Source: Pseudomonas sihuiensis | GTDB lineage: Bacteria; Pseudomonadota; Gammaproteobacteria; Pseudomonadales; Pseudomonadaceae | DNA length: 64,000 nt | Reading direction: 5' to 3' | Assembly: GCF_900106015.1 (NCBI RefSeq) | Contig: NZ_LT629797.1 | Coordinates: 868,001 to 932,000 of the forward strand | Shown: positions 36,564-44,863 of the stretch, piece after piece | How the letters are laid out: each line of letters starts with the position of its first letter | How positions within the stretch are numbered: position 1 is the stretch's first letter | Program-made: the position numbers and the translations under genes | Notes under the pieces: generated by a model | What the model was told of the DNA's origin: nothing | The model's database searches: none | What the model saw: the letters and a program-made list of their open reading frames with translations, nothing else

Positions 36564-38546
36564 TCAGAAGGCAAAGCACGAGCAGCCGAAGGCGCCCCAG
36601 AAGCCCTGGTGGTCGCTCACCGGTATGCTGCTGCGGCGTGCACGGTCATGCTGGTGGGCATGCACTGCGCAGGCGCCGATACACTGGTGGATGCTGGCTG
36701 CCATGGGGACGGCTGTCGGCTTCCAGTGCCCGGGTACCATGGCCACCGGCGACCAGTCCGGCAGTACCGGCAGCGTCGGCGGGGCGAGCTTGTCGAACTC
36801 GCCGGTGCCATGCACCACCTTGCCGCCGACGATGGTCAGCACCGACTCCAGCCACTTGATCTGCTCTTCCTCGATGCTGAAGAAGTCCGCGCTCAAGGCC
36901 ACCAGATCGGCCAGCTGCCCCACCTTGATCTGGCCCTTCTTGCCCTGTTCGCTGGAGAACCAGGCGCTGCCGTGGGTGAACAGTTGCAGCGCGGTGGCGC
37001 GTGACAAGCCCTGTGGGTTGAGTGTGGTGCCACCGACCGTCTTGCCGCTGACCAGCCAGTACAGCGCGGTCCAGGGGTTGTAGCTGGCCACGCGAGTGGC
37101 GTCGGTGCCGCCGCCGACTGGCACGCCTTCGGCCAGCATGCGCTGAATCGGTGGAGTAGCTTCTGCGGCTTTGGCGCCGTAGCGGTCGATGAAGTATTCG
37201 CCCTGGAAGGCCATGCGGTGCTGGATGGCGATGCCGCCACCGAGTGCGCGTACCCGCTCGATATTGCGCGGGCTGATGGTCTCGGCATGGTCGAACAGCC
37301 AGGGCAGGCCGTTGAACGGCATGTCGCGGTCGACCTTCTCGAACACGTCGAGCATGCGCGAGATGGATTCGTCGTAGGTGGCGTGCAGGCGGAACGGCCA
37401 GCGTTGCTCGACCAGATGACGCACCACCGGCTCCAGATCGGCTTCCATGCTCGGCGCCAGATCCGGGCGCGGCTCGACAAAATCCTCGAAGTCGGCAGCG
37501 GAGAACACCAGCATTTCACCGGCGCCGTTGTGGCGGAGGAAATCATCGCCCTGGTGCAGCTTCACGCTGCTGGTCCAGTTCTTGAAATCGGTCAGCTCTT
37601 CCTTGGGCTTCTGGGTGAACAGGTTGTAGGCGATGCGCACGGTGAGCTGATCCTTGTCGGCCAGCTCCTGGATCACCTGGTAGTCGTCGGGGTAGTTCTG
37701 GTAACCGCCGCCGGCGTCGATGGCGCTGGTCACGCCTAGGCGATTGAGCTCACGCATGAACTGGCGGGTGGAGTTGACCTGATACTCCAGCGGCAGCTTC
37801 GGACCCTTGGCCAGGGTGGCGTAGAGAATCAGCGCATTGGGCCGTGCGATCAGCATGCCGGTGGGCTCGCCGCTGGCATCGCGCTGGATCTCGCCGCCGG
37901 GCGGGTTCGGTGTGTTCTTGTCGTAGCCCACGGCGCGCAATGCCGCGCGGTTGAGCAGGGCGCGGTCATAGAGGTGCAGGACGAACACCGGGGTGTCCGG
38001 CGCCGCCTTGTTCAGTTCATCCAGGGTCGGCAGGCGTTTCTCGGCGAACTGGAATTCGGTCCAGCCGCCGACCACGCGCACCCATTGCGGCGTCGGCGTG
38101 CGGTCAGCCTGGTCCTTGAGCATGCGCAGGGCATCGGCCAGCGACGGCACGCCTTCCCAGCGCAGCTCCAGGTTGTAGTTGAGGCCGCCACGAATCAGGT
38201 GCAGGTGCGAGTCGTTGAGGCCGGGAATCACCGTGCGCTTTTGCAGGTCGATCACGCGCGTGGCATCGCCGCGCAGGGCCATGGCCTCAGCGTCACTGCC
38301 GACGGCGACGAAGCGCCCGTCCTTGATGGCCACGGCGCTGGCCTGGGGTTTTTCGCGGTCGACCGTGTGCAGGCGGCCGTTGTAGAGAATGAGATCGGCA
38401 CTCATGTTGCCTCCCGATGAACTGGTGGATGAGTCGCTGGCCATGGCCGCAAAGGGCAGGGCTGACCACAATGCCCCGGCCGCGCCAAGGACGCTGCTGG
38501 TGGCGAGAAAGTGGCGGCGTTTCGGGTCGGAGGGGTCCTGGCTCAT
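36564..38546 (-). CDS. Tat-exported amidohydrolase, YtcJ-like
   Basis: A 660-residue metal-dependent amidohydrolase. The N-terminus is a Tat-type signal (KRRHFLATSSVLGAAGAL). The metal-binding HxH is in PGLNDSHLHLIRGG, with later HATYDE, FDHAE and GGTDA segments. It belongs to the YtcJ/imidazolonepropionase-like group. The C-terminal ~75 residues after the catalytic domain are unusual, with Cys and His and ending CSCFAF. Its start overlaps the ABM gene stop in ATGA. Substrate unknown. Confidence 0.85.
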   Translation of the reverse strand: MSQDPSDPKRRHFLATSSVLGAAGALWSALPFAAMASDSSTSSSGGNMSADLILYNGRLHTVDREKPQASAVAIKDGRFVAVGSDAEAMALRGDATRVIDLQKRTVIPGLNDSHLHLIRGGLNYNLELRWEGVPSLADALRMLKDQADRTPTPQWVRVVGGWTEFQFAEKRLPTLDELNKAAPDTPVFVLHLYDRALLNRAALRAVGYDKNTPNPPGGEIQRDASGEPTGMLIARPNALILYATLAKGPKLPLEYQVNSTRQFMRELNRLGVTSAIDAGGGYQNYPDDYQVIQELADKDQLTVRIAYNLFTQKPKEELTDFKNWTSSVKLHQGDDFLRHNGAGEMLVFSAADFEDFVEPRPDLAPSMEADLEPVVRHLVEQRWPFRLHATYDESISRMLDVFEKVDRDMPFNGLPWLFDHAETISPRNIERVRALGGGIAIQHRMAFQGEYFIDRYGAKAAEATPPIQRMLAEGVPVGGGTDATRVASYNPWTALYWLVSGKTVGGTTLNPQGLSRATALQLFTHGSAWFSSEQGKKGQIKVGQLADLVALSADFFSIEEEQIKWLESVLTIVGGKVVHGTGEFDKLAPPTLPVLPDWSPVAMVPGHWKPTAVPMAASIHQCIGACAVHAHQHDRARRSSIPVSDHQGFWGAFGCSCFAF

Positions 38547-39121
38547 GATCGATCCTCATCTACGGTTGGGTTCAGCCAGGCGTCGAACAGCCGCGTGGCC
38601 ATGGGCATGAACAGGTACACCACGAGCAGGACGATGCTCAGGGTGATCACGACGTTGCTCGGCAGGTAAGCGCCGAGCCAGGGAATATGGTGGAACAGCG
38701 GTTGCCAGAGCAGCGGCACCAGCAGGCTCAGCGGCAGGATCACCAGAAAGGTGACGCAGGCCTGTTTCCAGCGGGGCGGCGGCGCCTGCGCGCTTTCCGG
38801 CATGAACCAGAATTCCTTGCCCTGGGCGATCTCCAACTGGTCACCTGCGCGCAGCAGCGGTTCGACCTCAGCGATCAGCTGGCGCCTTTGCTCCGACTCG
38901 ATCCAGCCCTGCAGCTGCTGCAGGCTGGCGAAACGCAGCACGCAGGTGAATTGCGCCACGCAGGGCTGGCGGCTGCGTACCACGTCCACGCCGAGGTGGC
39001 CGGGGCATTGGCTGGCGGTGGCGATGATGCGCCGTAACCAGGCCTCGTAATGTGGCACGTGGCTGGGGCGAACCTGATGGCGCACCACCAGGGTGACGGT
39101 TTCCGCTTGCGTCTCGCTCAT
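38543..39121 (-). CDS. ABM-domain protein with two C-terminal membrane spans
   Basis: About 192 residues. Residues 8-100 form an ABM-like ferredoxin fold (VTLVVRHQVRPSHVPHYEAWL). Two hydrophobic spans follow at about 125-145 (VTFLVILPLSLLVPLLW) and 158-178 (VVITLSIVLLVVYLFMP). The ATG at 39121 is chosen because the open frame up to 39214 uses codons rare in this genome (CGA, AGA). That longer start would lie 4 bases from the isochorismatase stop. Role unknown. Confidence 0.7.
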   Translation of the reverse strand: MSETQAETVTLVVRHQVRPSHVPHYEAWLRRIIATASQCPGHLGVDVVRSRQPCVAQFTCVLRFASLQQLQGWIESEQRRQLIAEVEPLLRAGDQLEIAQGKEFWFMPESAQAPPPRWKQACVTFLVILPLSLLVPLLWQPLFHHIPWLGAYLPSNVVITLSIVLLVVYLFMPMATRLFDAWLNPTVDEDRS

Positions 39122-39218
39122 GCTGGAGACTCTGCTCGAGGCCTTGGTCTTGTCGATCCAGCGGCGCGCACCGATGCGCGCTGCTGGTCGAGTCGAGGGC
39201 GTTTCCGCCGTCATGAGA

Positions 39219-39905
39219 TCAGATGGGCGCCGCTACAGGGGCCAGGGTCGGGCCGTGCTCGACACGCTCAGGCGCCTTGTGGACCATGGTGTAGGCGTAG
39301 TCCACGCCCATGCCGTAGGCGCCGGAGTGCTCCTTGACCAAGGCCATGACGGCGTCGTAGGTGTCGCGATTCTTCCAGTCGCGTTGCCACTCCAGCAGCA
39401 CCTGTTGCCAGGTCACCGGCACCACACCGGCCTGGATCATGCGCTGCATGGAGTAGTCGTGGGCGGCCTGCGAGGTGCCGCCGGAGGCGTCGGCGACCAT
39501 GTAGATCTCGTAGCCGGCGTCGTGCATGGCGGAAAGGGCGAAGGTGGTATTGCACACCTCGGTCCACAGGCCGGAAACGATGACCTTGTTGCGGCCGTTC
39601 TTCTTCAGCGCGTCACGGACTTTCTGGTCGTCCCAGGAGTTCATCGAGGTGCGCTCGAGCAGCGGCGCGTCGGGGAATACGGCGAGCAGTTCGGGGTAGG
39701 TGTGGCCGGAGAAGCTCTCGGTCTCGACCGTGGTGATGATGGTCGGCACGTTGAAGATCTTGGCCGCCTTGGCCAGGCCCACGGTGTTGTTCTTCAGGGT
39801 TTGCCGATCGATGCTCTGCACGCCGAAGGCCATTTGCGGCTGTTGGTCGATGAAGATCAACTGGCTGTTGTGCGGGGTCAGGACTTCGGTTTTTGGATTG
39901 CTCAT
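39219..39905 (-). CDS. Isochorismatase-family cysteine hydrolase (YcaC-like)
   Basis: A 228-residue hydrolase. It has the family Asp in IFIDQQPQMAFGV, a Lys segment RNKVIVSGLWTEVCNT with the catalytic Cys, and VADASGGTS. YcaC-type enzymes hydrolyse uncharacterised amides. The ATG at 39905 follows CAGGT; the longer frame from 39941 lacks a family-like N-terminus. It is the first gene of the likely minus-strand run ending at the LuxR regulator. Confidence 0.85.
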   Translation of the reverse strand: MSNPKTEVLTPHNSQLIFIDQQPQMAFGVQSIDRQTLKNNTVGLAKAAKIFNVPTIITTVETESFSGHTYPELLAVFPDAPLLERTSMNSWDDQKVRDALKKNGRNKVIVSGLWTEVCNTTFALSAMHDAGYEIYMVADASGGTSQAAHDYSMQRMIQAGVVPVTWQQVLLEWQRDWKNRDTYDAVMALVKEHSGAYGMGVDYAYTMVHKAPERVEHGPTLAPVAAPI

Positions 39906-40043
39906 AGCGGTTACCTGTTGGTGGGGCGGTGGACGATGCACGCATCCCGTCGGTCGTTGCCGTCGGGTAGGCGAAAGGACTATTGCAGAGCGGCCGCCAC
40001 CTGGATTGGATGTAACTGCGATTCTGGTATCGGGCTGTGGCGC

Positions 40044-41021
40044 TCAGGCCAGGTGTTCGCGCAACGCCGCGCCAGCCTGCTGCATGGCAGTGCGTACCGC
40101 AGGCACCTCGGCGATCACGTTGAGCAGGCCGTAGTCGTGGATCATGCCGTTGTAGCGCACCGCGCTGACCACGACGCCGGCGGCGCCCAGGCGGCGGGCG
40201 TAGGCTTCGCCTTCGTCGCGCAGCACGTCCATCTCGGCGCTCTGCACCATGGCCGGTGGCAGGCCTTGCAGCTGTTCCAGGCTGGCGCGCAGCGGCGAGG
40301 CGTGGATCTCGTTACGCTGCTTGGGGTCGGTGGTGTAGTTGTCCCAGAACCACTCCATCATGCCGCGGGTGAGAAAATGTCCCTCGGCGAACTGGTTGTA
40401 GGAGGCGTTGTTGAAGCTGGCGTCGGTCACCGGCCACAGCAGCAACTGAAAACGCAGCTTCGGCGTACCAGCCTCTTTCGCCTTGATGGCGACCACGGCG
40501 GCCATATTGCCGCCGACACTGTTGCCGGCCACGGCTAGGCGCGAGCCGTCGACACCGATCTGGCTACCGTTGTCAGCCACCCACTTCGTGGCGGCATAGG
40601 CCTGGTTAATCGCAGTCGGGTATTTCGCTTCGGGCGAGGGGGTGTAGTCGACGTAGACCGCCGCGGCGCCGGAATGCACCACCAGGTCGCGGATCAGCCG
40701 TGCGTGGGTCGGATAGTCGCCCAGCACCCAGCCGCCACCGTGGAAGAACATGAAGCCCGGCAGGTTGCCCTGGCTGCCTGCCGGACGCACCACCACCAGC
40801 TTCAGCATCTGGCCGGCGGCCTCGATGCTGTGTTCGCGGGTTTCCACGGCCGATAGATCGACCTCGACCGAGGCTTGCGCGCCCACCAGCACAGCGCGGG
40901 CTTCCGCAGGCGATAGCCGTTCCAGGGGCGTGCCGCCACCGGCGGCCAAGGCTTCGAGAAAGGATTGCGTGTTGCGTTCGACGCCGGGACTGCCGGCGTC
41001 CAGGTTGGGGGAAGGCTGCAT
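40044..41021 (-). CDS. HSL-family alpha/beta hydrolase (esterase)
   Basis: A 325-residue hormone-sensitive-lipase-type esterase. The oxyanion motif HGGGW, nucleophile AGNSVGGN (Ser), an acid region EMDVLRDEGEAYA, and GMIHDY with the catalytic His are present. The ATG at 41021 follows GAGGTGA. It precedes the isochorismatase gene by 138 bases on the same strand; it may or may not belong to the same transcript. Substrate unknown. Confidence 0.87.
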   Translation of the reverse strand: MQPSPNLDAGSPGVERNTQSFLEALAAGGGTPLERLSPAEARAVLVGAQASVEVDLSAVETREHSIEAAGQMLKLVVVRPAGSQGNLPGFMFFHGGGWVLGDYPTHARLIRDLVVHSGAAAVYVDYTPSPEAKYPTAINQAYAATKWVADNGSQIGVDGSRLAVAGNSVGGNMAAVVAIKAKEAGTPKLRFQLLLWPVTDASFNNASYNQFAEGHFLTRGMMEWFWDNYTTDPKQRNEIHASPLRASLEQLQGLPPAMVQSAEMDVLRDEGEAYARRLGAAGVVVSAVRYNGMIHDYGLLNVIAEVPAVRTAMQQAGAALREHLA

Positions 41022-41184
41022 GGCGATTCACCTCATGATGGCTGAAGGAACTGTAGCGCTACTGCGTCGGGCATCTTCTGCCCTTGCGGTCGATCCGGCT
41101 TGTACCGGCCTGCCGTTTTGGCATCAGGCTGCTGCCGGGCTGCTAGAGTGAGAGCGGAGTCGCTGGCGTCCGCACGAGGTGGGC

Positions 41185-42612
41185 ATGACAGGGGAAAGTC
41201 GCAAGCTGGGCCTGGGGTCGCTGACCGCGCTGGTGGTGGGCTCGATGGTCGGTGGCGGGATCTTCTCGCTACCGCAGAACATCGCCGCGCGGGCCGATGT
41301 CGGCGCGGTACTGATCGGCTGGGGCATTACCGCGGTGGGCATGCTGGCGCTGGCCTTCGTGTTCCAGGGCCTGGCCAACCGCAAGCCGCAGCTCGATGGC
41401 GGGGTGTACGTCTACGCCAAGGCGGGCCTCGGCGACTACATGGGTTTTTCCTCGGCCTGGGGTTACTGGATCAGCGCCTGGCTGGGCAATGTCGGCTACT
41501 TCGTCCTGCTGTTCTCGACCCTGGGTTATTTCTTCCCGGTCTTCGGCCAGGGCAATACGCCGCTGGCCATCGCCTGCGCCTCGGGGTTGCTCTGGTGCGT
41601 GCACGCCCTGGTGCTGCGCGGCATCAAGGAGGCGGCGCTGATCAACCTGATCACCACCGTGGCCAAGCTGGTGCCGATCCTGCTGTTCATCGCCATCGTC
41701 GGCCTGGCCTTCGACCGCGACATCTTCACCCGTGACATCTGGGGCCGCAGCAACCCGCAGTTCGGCGGTGTGCTGGAGCAGGTGCGCAACATGATGCTGG
41801 TCACCGTGTTCGTGTTCATCGGTATCGAAGGGGCGAGCGTGTACTCGTCGCGTGCCGAGCGCCGCCGCGATGTGGGCAAGGCCACGGTGATCGGCTTTCT
41901 CGGCGTGCTGGTGCTGCTGATGCTGGTCAACCTGCTGTCGCTGGGGGTGATGAGCCAGCCCGAGCTGGCGGCGCTGCAGAACCCGTCCATGGCCGGAGTG
42001 CTGGAGCATGTGGTGGGGCGTTGGGGGGCGGTGCTGATCAGCATCGGCCTGGCGGTGTCGCTGCTTGGTGCGCTGCTGTCGTGGGCGCTGCTGTGCGCCG
42101 AAATCCTCTTCGTCTCCGCCAAGGACGGCACCATGCCGGCCTTCCTGCGCCGGGAGAACGCCAATCAGGTGCCGGTCAACGCGCTGTGGCTGACCAACGG
42201 CATGATCCAGCTGTTCCTGCTGATCACCCTGTTTTCCCAAGGCACCTACCTGTCGCTCATCTACCTCGCGTCGTCGATGATTCTGGTGCCCTACCTGTGG
42301 TCGGCGGTCTATGCGCTGCTGCTGGCGCTGCGCGGCGAAACCTATGAAGACCAGGCCGGGCTGCGCCGCAAGGATCTGGCCATCGGCCTGCTGGCGGTGG
42401 GCTACGCGATCTGGCTGCTGTATGCCGGCGGGGTCAAGTACCTGCTGCTGTCGGCGCTGCTCTACGCGCCGGGGGCGCTGCTGTTTCGCCAGGCCAAGCG
42501 CGAGCAGGGGCAGGTGCTGTTCACCCGCTACGAATGGCCGATCTTCGCCGCCGTATTGCTGGCCGCCGTGCTGGCCGGCTATGGCCTGTATGCCGGGCAT
42601 CTGAGCTTGTAG
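41185..42612 (+). CDS. APC-family basic amino acid antiporter/permease
   Basis: A 475-residue, 12-span transporter. Helix 1 has GLGSLTALVVGSMVGGGIFS, the APA-family substrate loop, with DGGVYVYAKAG and ALINLITTVAKLVPI. It resembles the ArcD arginine/ornithine antiporter group, but no arginine deiminase genes lie nearby. The ATG at 41185 has GAGGTG upstream; a GTG at 41179 is an alternative. It is divergent from the HSL-type esterase. Confidence 0.85.
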   Translation: MTGESRKLGLGSLTALVVGSMVGGGIFSLPQNIAARADVGAVLIGWGITAVGMLALAFVFQGLANRKPQLDGGVYVYAKAGLGDYMGFSSAWGYWISAWLGNVGYFVLLFSTLGYFFPVFGQGNTPLAIACASGLLWCVHALVLRGIKEAALINLITTVAKLVPILLFIAIVGLAFDRDIFTRDIWGRSNPQFGGVLEQVRNMMLVTVFVFIGIEGASVYSSRAERRRDVGKATVIGFLGVLVLLMLVNLLSLGVMSQPELAALQNPSMAGVLEHVVGRWGAVLISIGLAVSLLGALLSWALLCAEILFVSAKDGTMPAFLRRENANQVPVNALWLTNGMIQLFLLITLFSQGTYLSLIYLASSMILVPYLWSAVYALLLALRGETYEDQAGLRRKDLAIGLLAVGYAIWLLYAGGVKYLLLSALLYAPGALLFRQAKREQGQVLFTRYEWPIFAAVLLAAVLAGYGLYAGHLSL

Positions 42613-42681
42613 CGCTGGACAAAGCGGTCAGCGCGCGGATAATCCGCCTCATCGCCCTCTGACTCTGGCCTCGCGACCCCT

Positions 42682-43086
42682 ATGCGCAAATCCCTGCGTA
42701 CCGCCCTGATCTGGATACTGATGCTGGCCCTGCCGGCACAGGCCATGGCGGCGCTCGGCATGCAGTTGTGCGAGCAGGTGCATCGCAGCGGCGCTCTGCA
42801 GATGAGCTCGACTCAGCAGGTCGAGCACGGCATGCACCACGACATGGCGGCCGACAGCGCACATGGCGCGCATCAGGACGCCGCCCCGGTGGCCAGCAGC
42901 AATGCTCCCAGCGATGGCAGCCTCTGCACCCTGTGCGCCTTCTGCGTCGGTGTCGCCGCGCCCAGCCAGCCGTTTCTGAACGACTCTGCCCTGCAAACCG
43001 TCGAGCCGGCTACAGCCTGGCCCGACCGCCTTATCGTCGGCGTGGCCGACACGCCCGAACGCCCCCCGCGTCTTTCTCTCGCCTGA
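42682..43086 (+). CDS. Small exported His/Cys protein, DUF2946-like (copper operon)
   Basis: A 134-residue protein. A signal-like segment (LIWILMLALPAQAMA) is followed by a His/Met-rich stretch (EHGMHHDM, HGAHQD) and a Cys cluster LCTLCAFCVG, a pattern seen in DUF2946 and copper-associated proteins. It opens the copper operon. A role in periplasmic copper handling is inferred from composition and context. Confidence 0.7.
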   Translation: MRKSLRTALIWILMLALPAQAMAALGMQLCEQVHRSGALQMSSTQQVEHGMHHDMAADSAHGAHQDAAPVASSNAPSDGSLCTLCAFCVGVAAPSQPFLNDSALQTVEPATAWPDRLIVGVADTPERPPRLSLA

Positions 43087-43160
43087 GCCCCTTAGGTAGC
43101 GCCGTCCTGCGGCGCCTGTAGCTCACGCGGCCGCCTGGCCGCCGTACGCGAGAACACATC

Positions 43161-43460
43161 ATGACTTTGCATTCCCTTGCCGGAAGGCTGCTGGGCATCG
43201 CTGCCCTGACGCTGCCCGGCATCTTGATGGCGGCCCAGCCCGACCCGCTGGACGCCAACGCCGCCGTGCCGGCGCAGGATTACCGTTCCCCTCTGCAAGA
43301 CTACCGTGCCCAGGCCGACGAGCCGTTGCAGGACTGGCGCGCGGCCAATGACCTGGTCGGCCGTATCGGCGGCTGGCGCACCTACAGCATGGAAGGCTGG
43401 GAGCAGCCGGCCGAGCAGGGCGCCGAGCCCGTCGAGGGAGGTGGCCATGACCACCATTAA
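43161..43460 (+). CDS. Small exported protein of copper operon, unknown function
   Basis: A 99-residue protein with a signal peptide ending near PGILMAA and a mature part with paired YRSPLQDYRA / EPLQDWRAAN segments and a C-terminal HDHH. I do not recognise a named family. The 3' end overlaps the start of the TolC-like gene by 14 bases. Copper involvement is inferred from context and the terminal His cluster. Confidence 0.7.
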   Translation: MTLHSLAGRLLGIAALTLPGILMAAQPDPLDANAAVPAQDYRSPLQDYRAQADEPLQDWRAANDLVGRIGGWRTYSMEGWEQPAEQGAEPVEGGGHDHH

Positions 43461-44847
43461 ACCCGCCGTACTGCTCTGCGCCGCGCTGCTGCTGACCGGC
43501 TGCGCCGGCTTCAGCCAGGACGGTGGCTTCGACCCGGTGCAGCAAAGCGCCGAGCGCCAGCTGGACAAGCAACTGCTGTGGGCGCGCGACGAGGCCGGGC
43601 GCGGGCAGATCGAGGCACGCGTCGCCGAGTTGCTGGCCGAACCCCTGAGCCTGGATGCCGCGGTGCAGCTGGCGCTGCTCAACAACCGCGGCCTGCAGGC
43701 GTCCTTCGACGAGCTGGGCATCGGCGAGGCCGAGCGCGTGCAGGCCGGGCGCCTGCCCAACCCCGGCTTCTCCTACGGTCGTCTGGAAAAGGGCAGCGAG
43801 GTCGAATACGAGCGCGGCCTGCACCTGAATCTGGCGCGGCTGATCGCCCTGCCGCTGACCTCGCGCCTGGAAGGTCGGCGCTTCGAGCAGCTGCAGCGGC
43901 AGACCAGCCTGGCGGTGTTCGACCTGGCCAGCGAGACGCGCAAGGCCTGGTACCAGGCGGTCGCCGCCGAGGAGAGCCTGGTCTACGCACGGCAGGTGCT
44001 GGACGCCGCCGAAGCCGGCGCCGATCTGGCCCGGCGCATGGCCGCAGTGGGCAACTTCAGCAAGCTGCAGCAGGCCGAGCAGCAGAACTTCTACGCCGAA
44101 GCCGGCATCGGCCTGTTGCAGGCCGAACAGGCGCGAGTACGTAGCCGCGAGCAGCTGACCCGTCTGCTCGGCCTGTGGGGCGAGCAGCTCGACTACCGCC
44201 TGCCCGAACGCCTGCCGGCGTTGCCGAAAACCGCGGACGAGTTGCCGGACGTGGAGCGCCTGGCCATGAACCAGCGCCAGGACATCCAGGCCGTGCGCCT
44301 GGATGCCGAGCGCCTGGCGCAGAACCTCGGCCTGACCCGCACCACGCGTTTCATCAACGTGCTGGAGCTGGGCGTGGTCAACAACCGCTCAAACGAGGAA
44401 CCGACCCAGCGCGGCTACGAGATCAGCGTCGAGCTGCCGCTGTTCGACTGGAGCGGTGCCAAGGTGGCGCGGGCCGAGGCACAGTATCGCCAGGCGCTCA
44501 ACCGTGCCGCCGAGACGGCGATCAACGCACGCTCGCAGGTACGCGAGGCCTATCACGCCTACCGCAACGCCTTCGAGCTGGCGCAGCACTACCGTACCGA
44601 GGTGCTGCCGCTACGTCAGCGCATCGCCGAGGAAAACCTGCTGCGCTACAACGGCATGTTCATCAGCACCTTCGACCTGCTCGCCGATGCGCGCCGCCAG
44701 GTGCAGGCGGTGGATGGCTACCTGCAGGCGCAGCGCGCCTTCTGGCTGGCGCGCGCCGACCTCGACATGGCCCTGTTGGGCGCCCCCAATCCCTCGCTCG
44801 GCGTGGCGCCTGCCGCTGCTGCCGAGCCGGCCGCCGCCGGCCACTGA
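43447..44847 (+). CDS. TolC-family outer-membrane efflux lipoprotein
   Basis: A 466-residue outer-membrane channel of the TolC/CusC type. The lipobox LLTGC with Cys at about residue 18 suggests lipidation. Two OEP repeats follow (SLDAAVQLALLNNRGLQASF, then ELPLFDWSGAKVARAEAQYRQ). Its place beside a multicopper oxidase and a CusF-like gene suggests metal efflux. No membrane-fusion or RND pump gene is in this operon. ATG at 43447. Confidence 0.87.
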   Translation: MTTIKPAVLLCAALLLTGCAGFSQDGGFDPVQQSAERQLDKQLLWARDEAGRGQIEARVAELLAEPLSLDAAVQLALLNNRGLQASFDELGIGEAERVQAGRLPNPGFSYGRLEKGSEVEYERGLHLNLARLIALPLTSRLEGRRFEQLQRQTSLAVFDLASETRKAWYQAVAAEESLVYARQVLDAAEAGADLARRMAAVGNFSKLQQAEQQNFYAEAGIGLLQAEQARVRSREQLTRLLGLWGEQLDYRLPERLPALPKTADELPDVERLAMNQRQDIQAVRLDAERLAQNLGLTRTTRFINVLELGVVNNRSNEEPTQRGYEISVELPLFDWSGAKVARAEAQYRQALNRAAETAINARSQVREAYHAYRNAFELAQHYRTEVLPLRQRIAEENLLRYNGMFISTFDLLADARRQVQAVDGYLQAQRAFWLARADLDMALLGAPNPSLGVAPAAAAEPAAAGH

Positions 44848-44863
44848 ACAAGGAATTTCCCAG

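Noticed and set aside
39122..39214. Longer start of the ABM-membrane protein gene
   Set aside because: Extra codons include CGA and AGA, rare here, and the ABM fold begins after 39121; kept as an alternative only.
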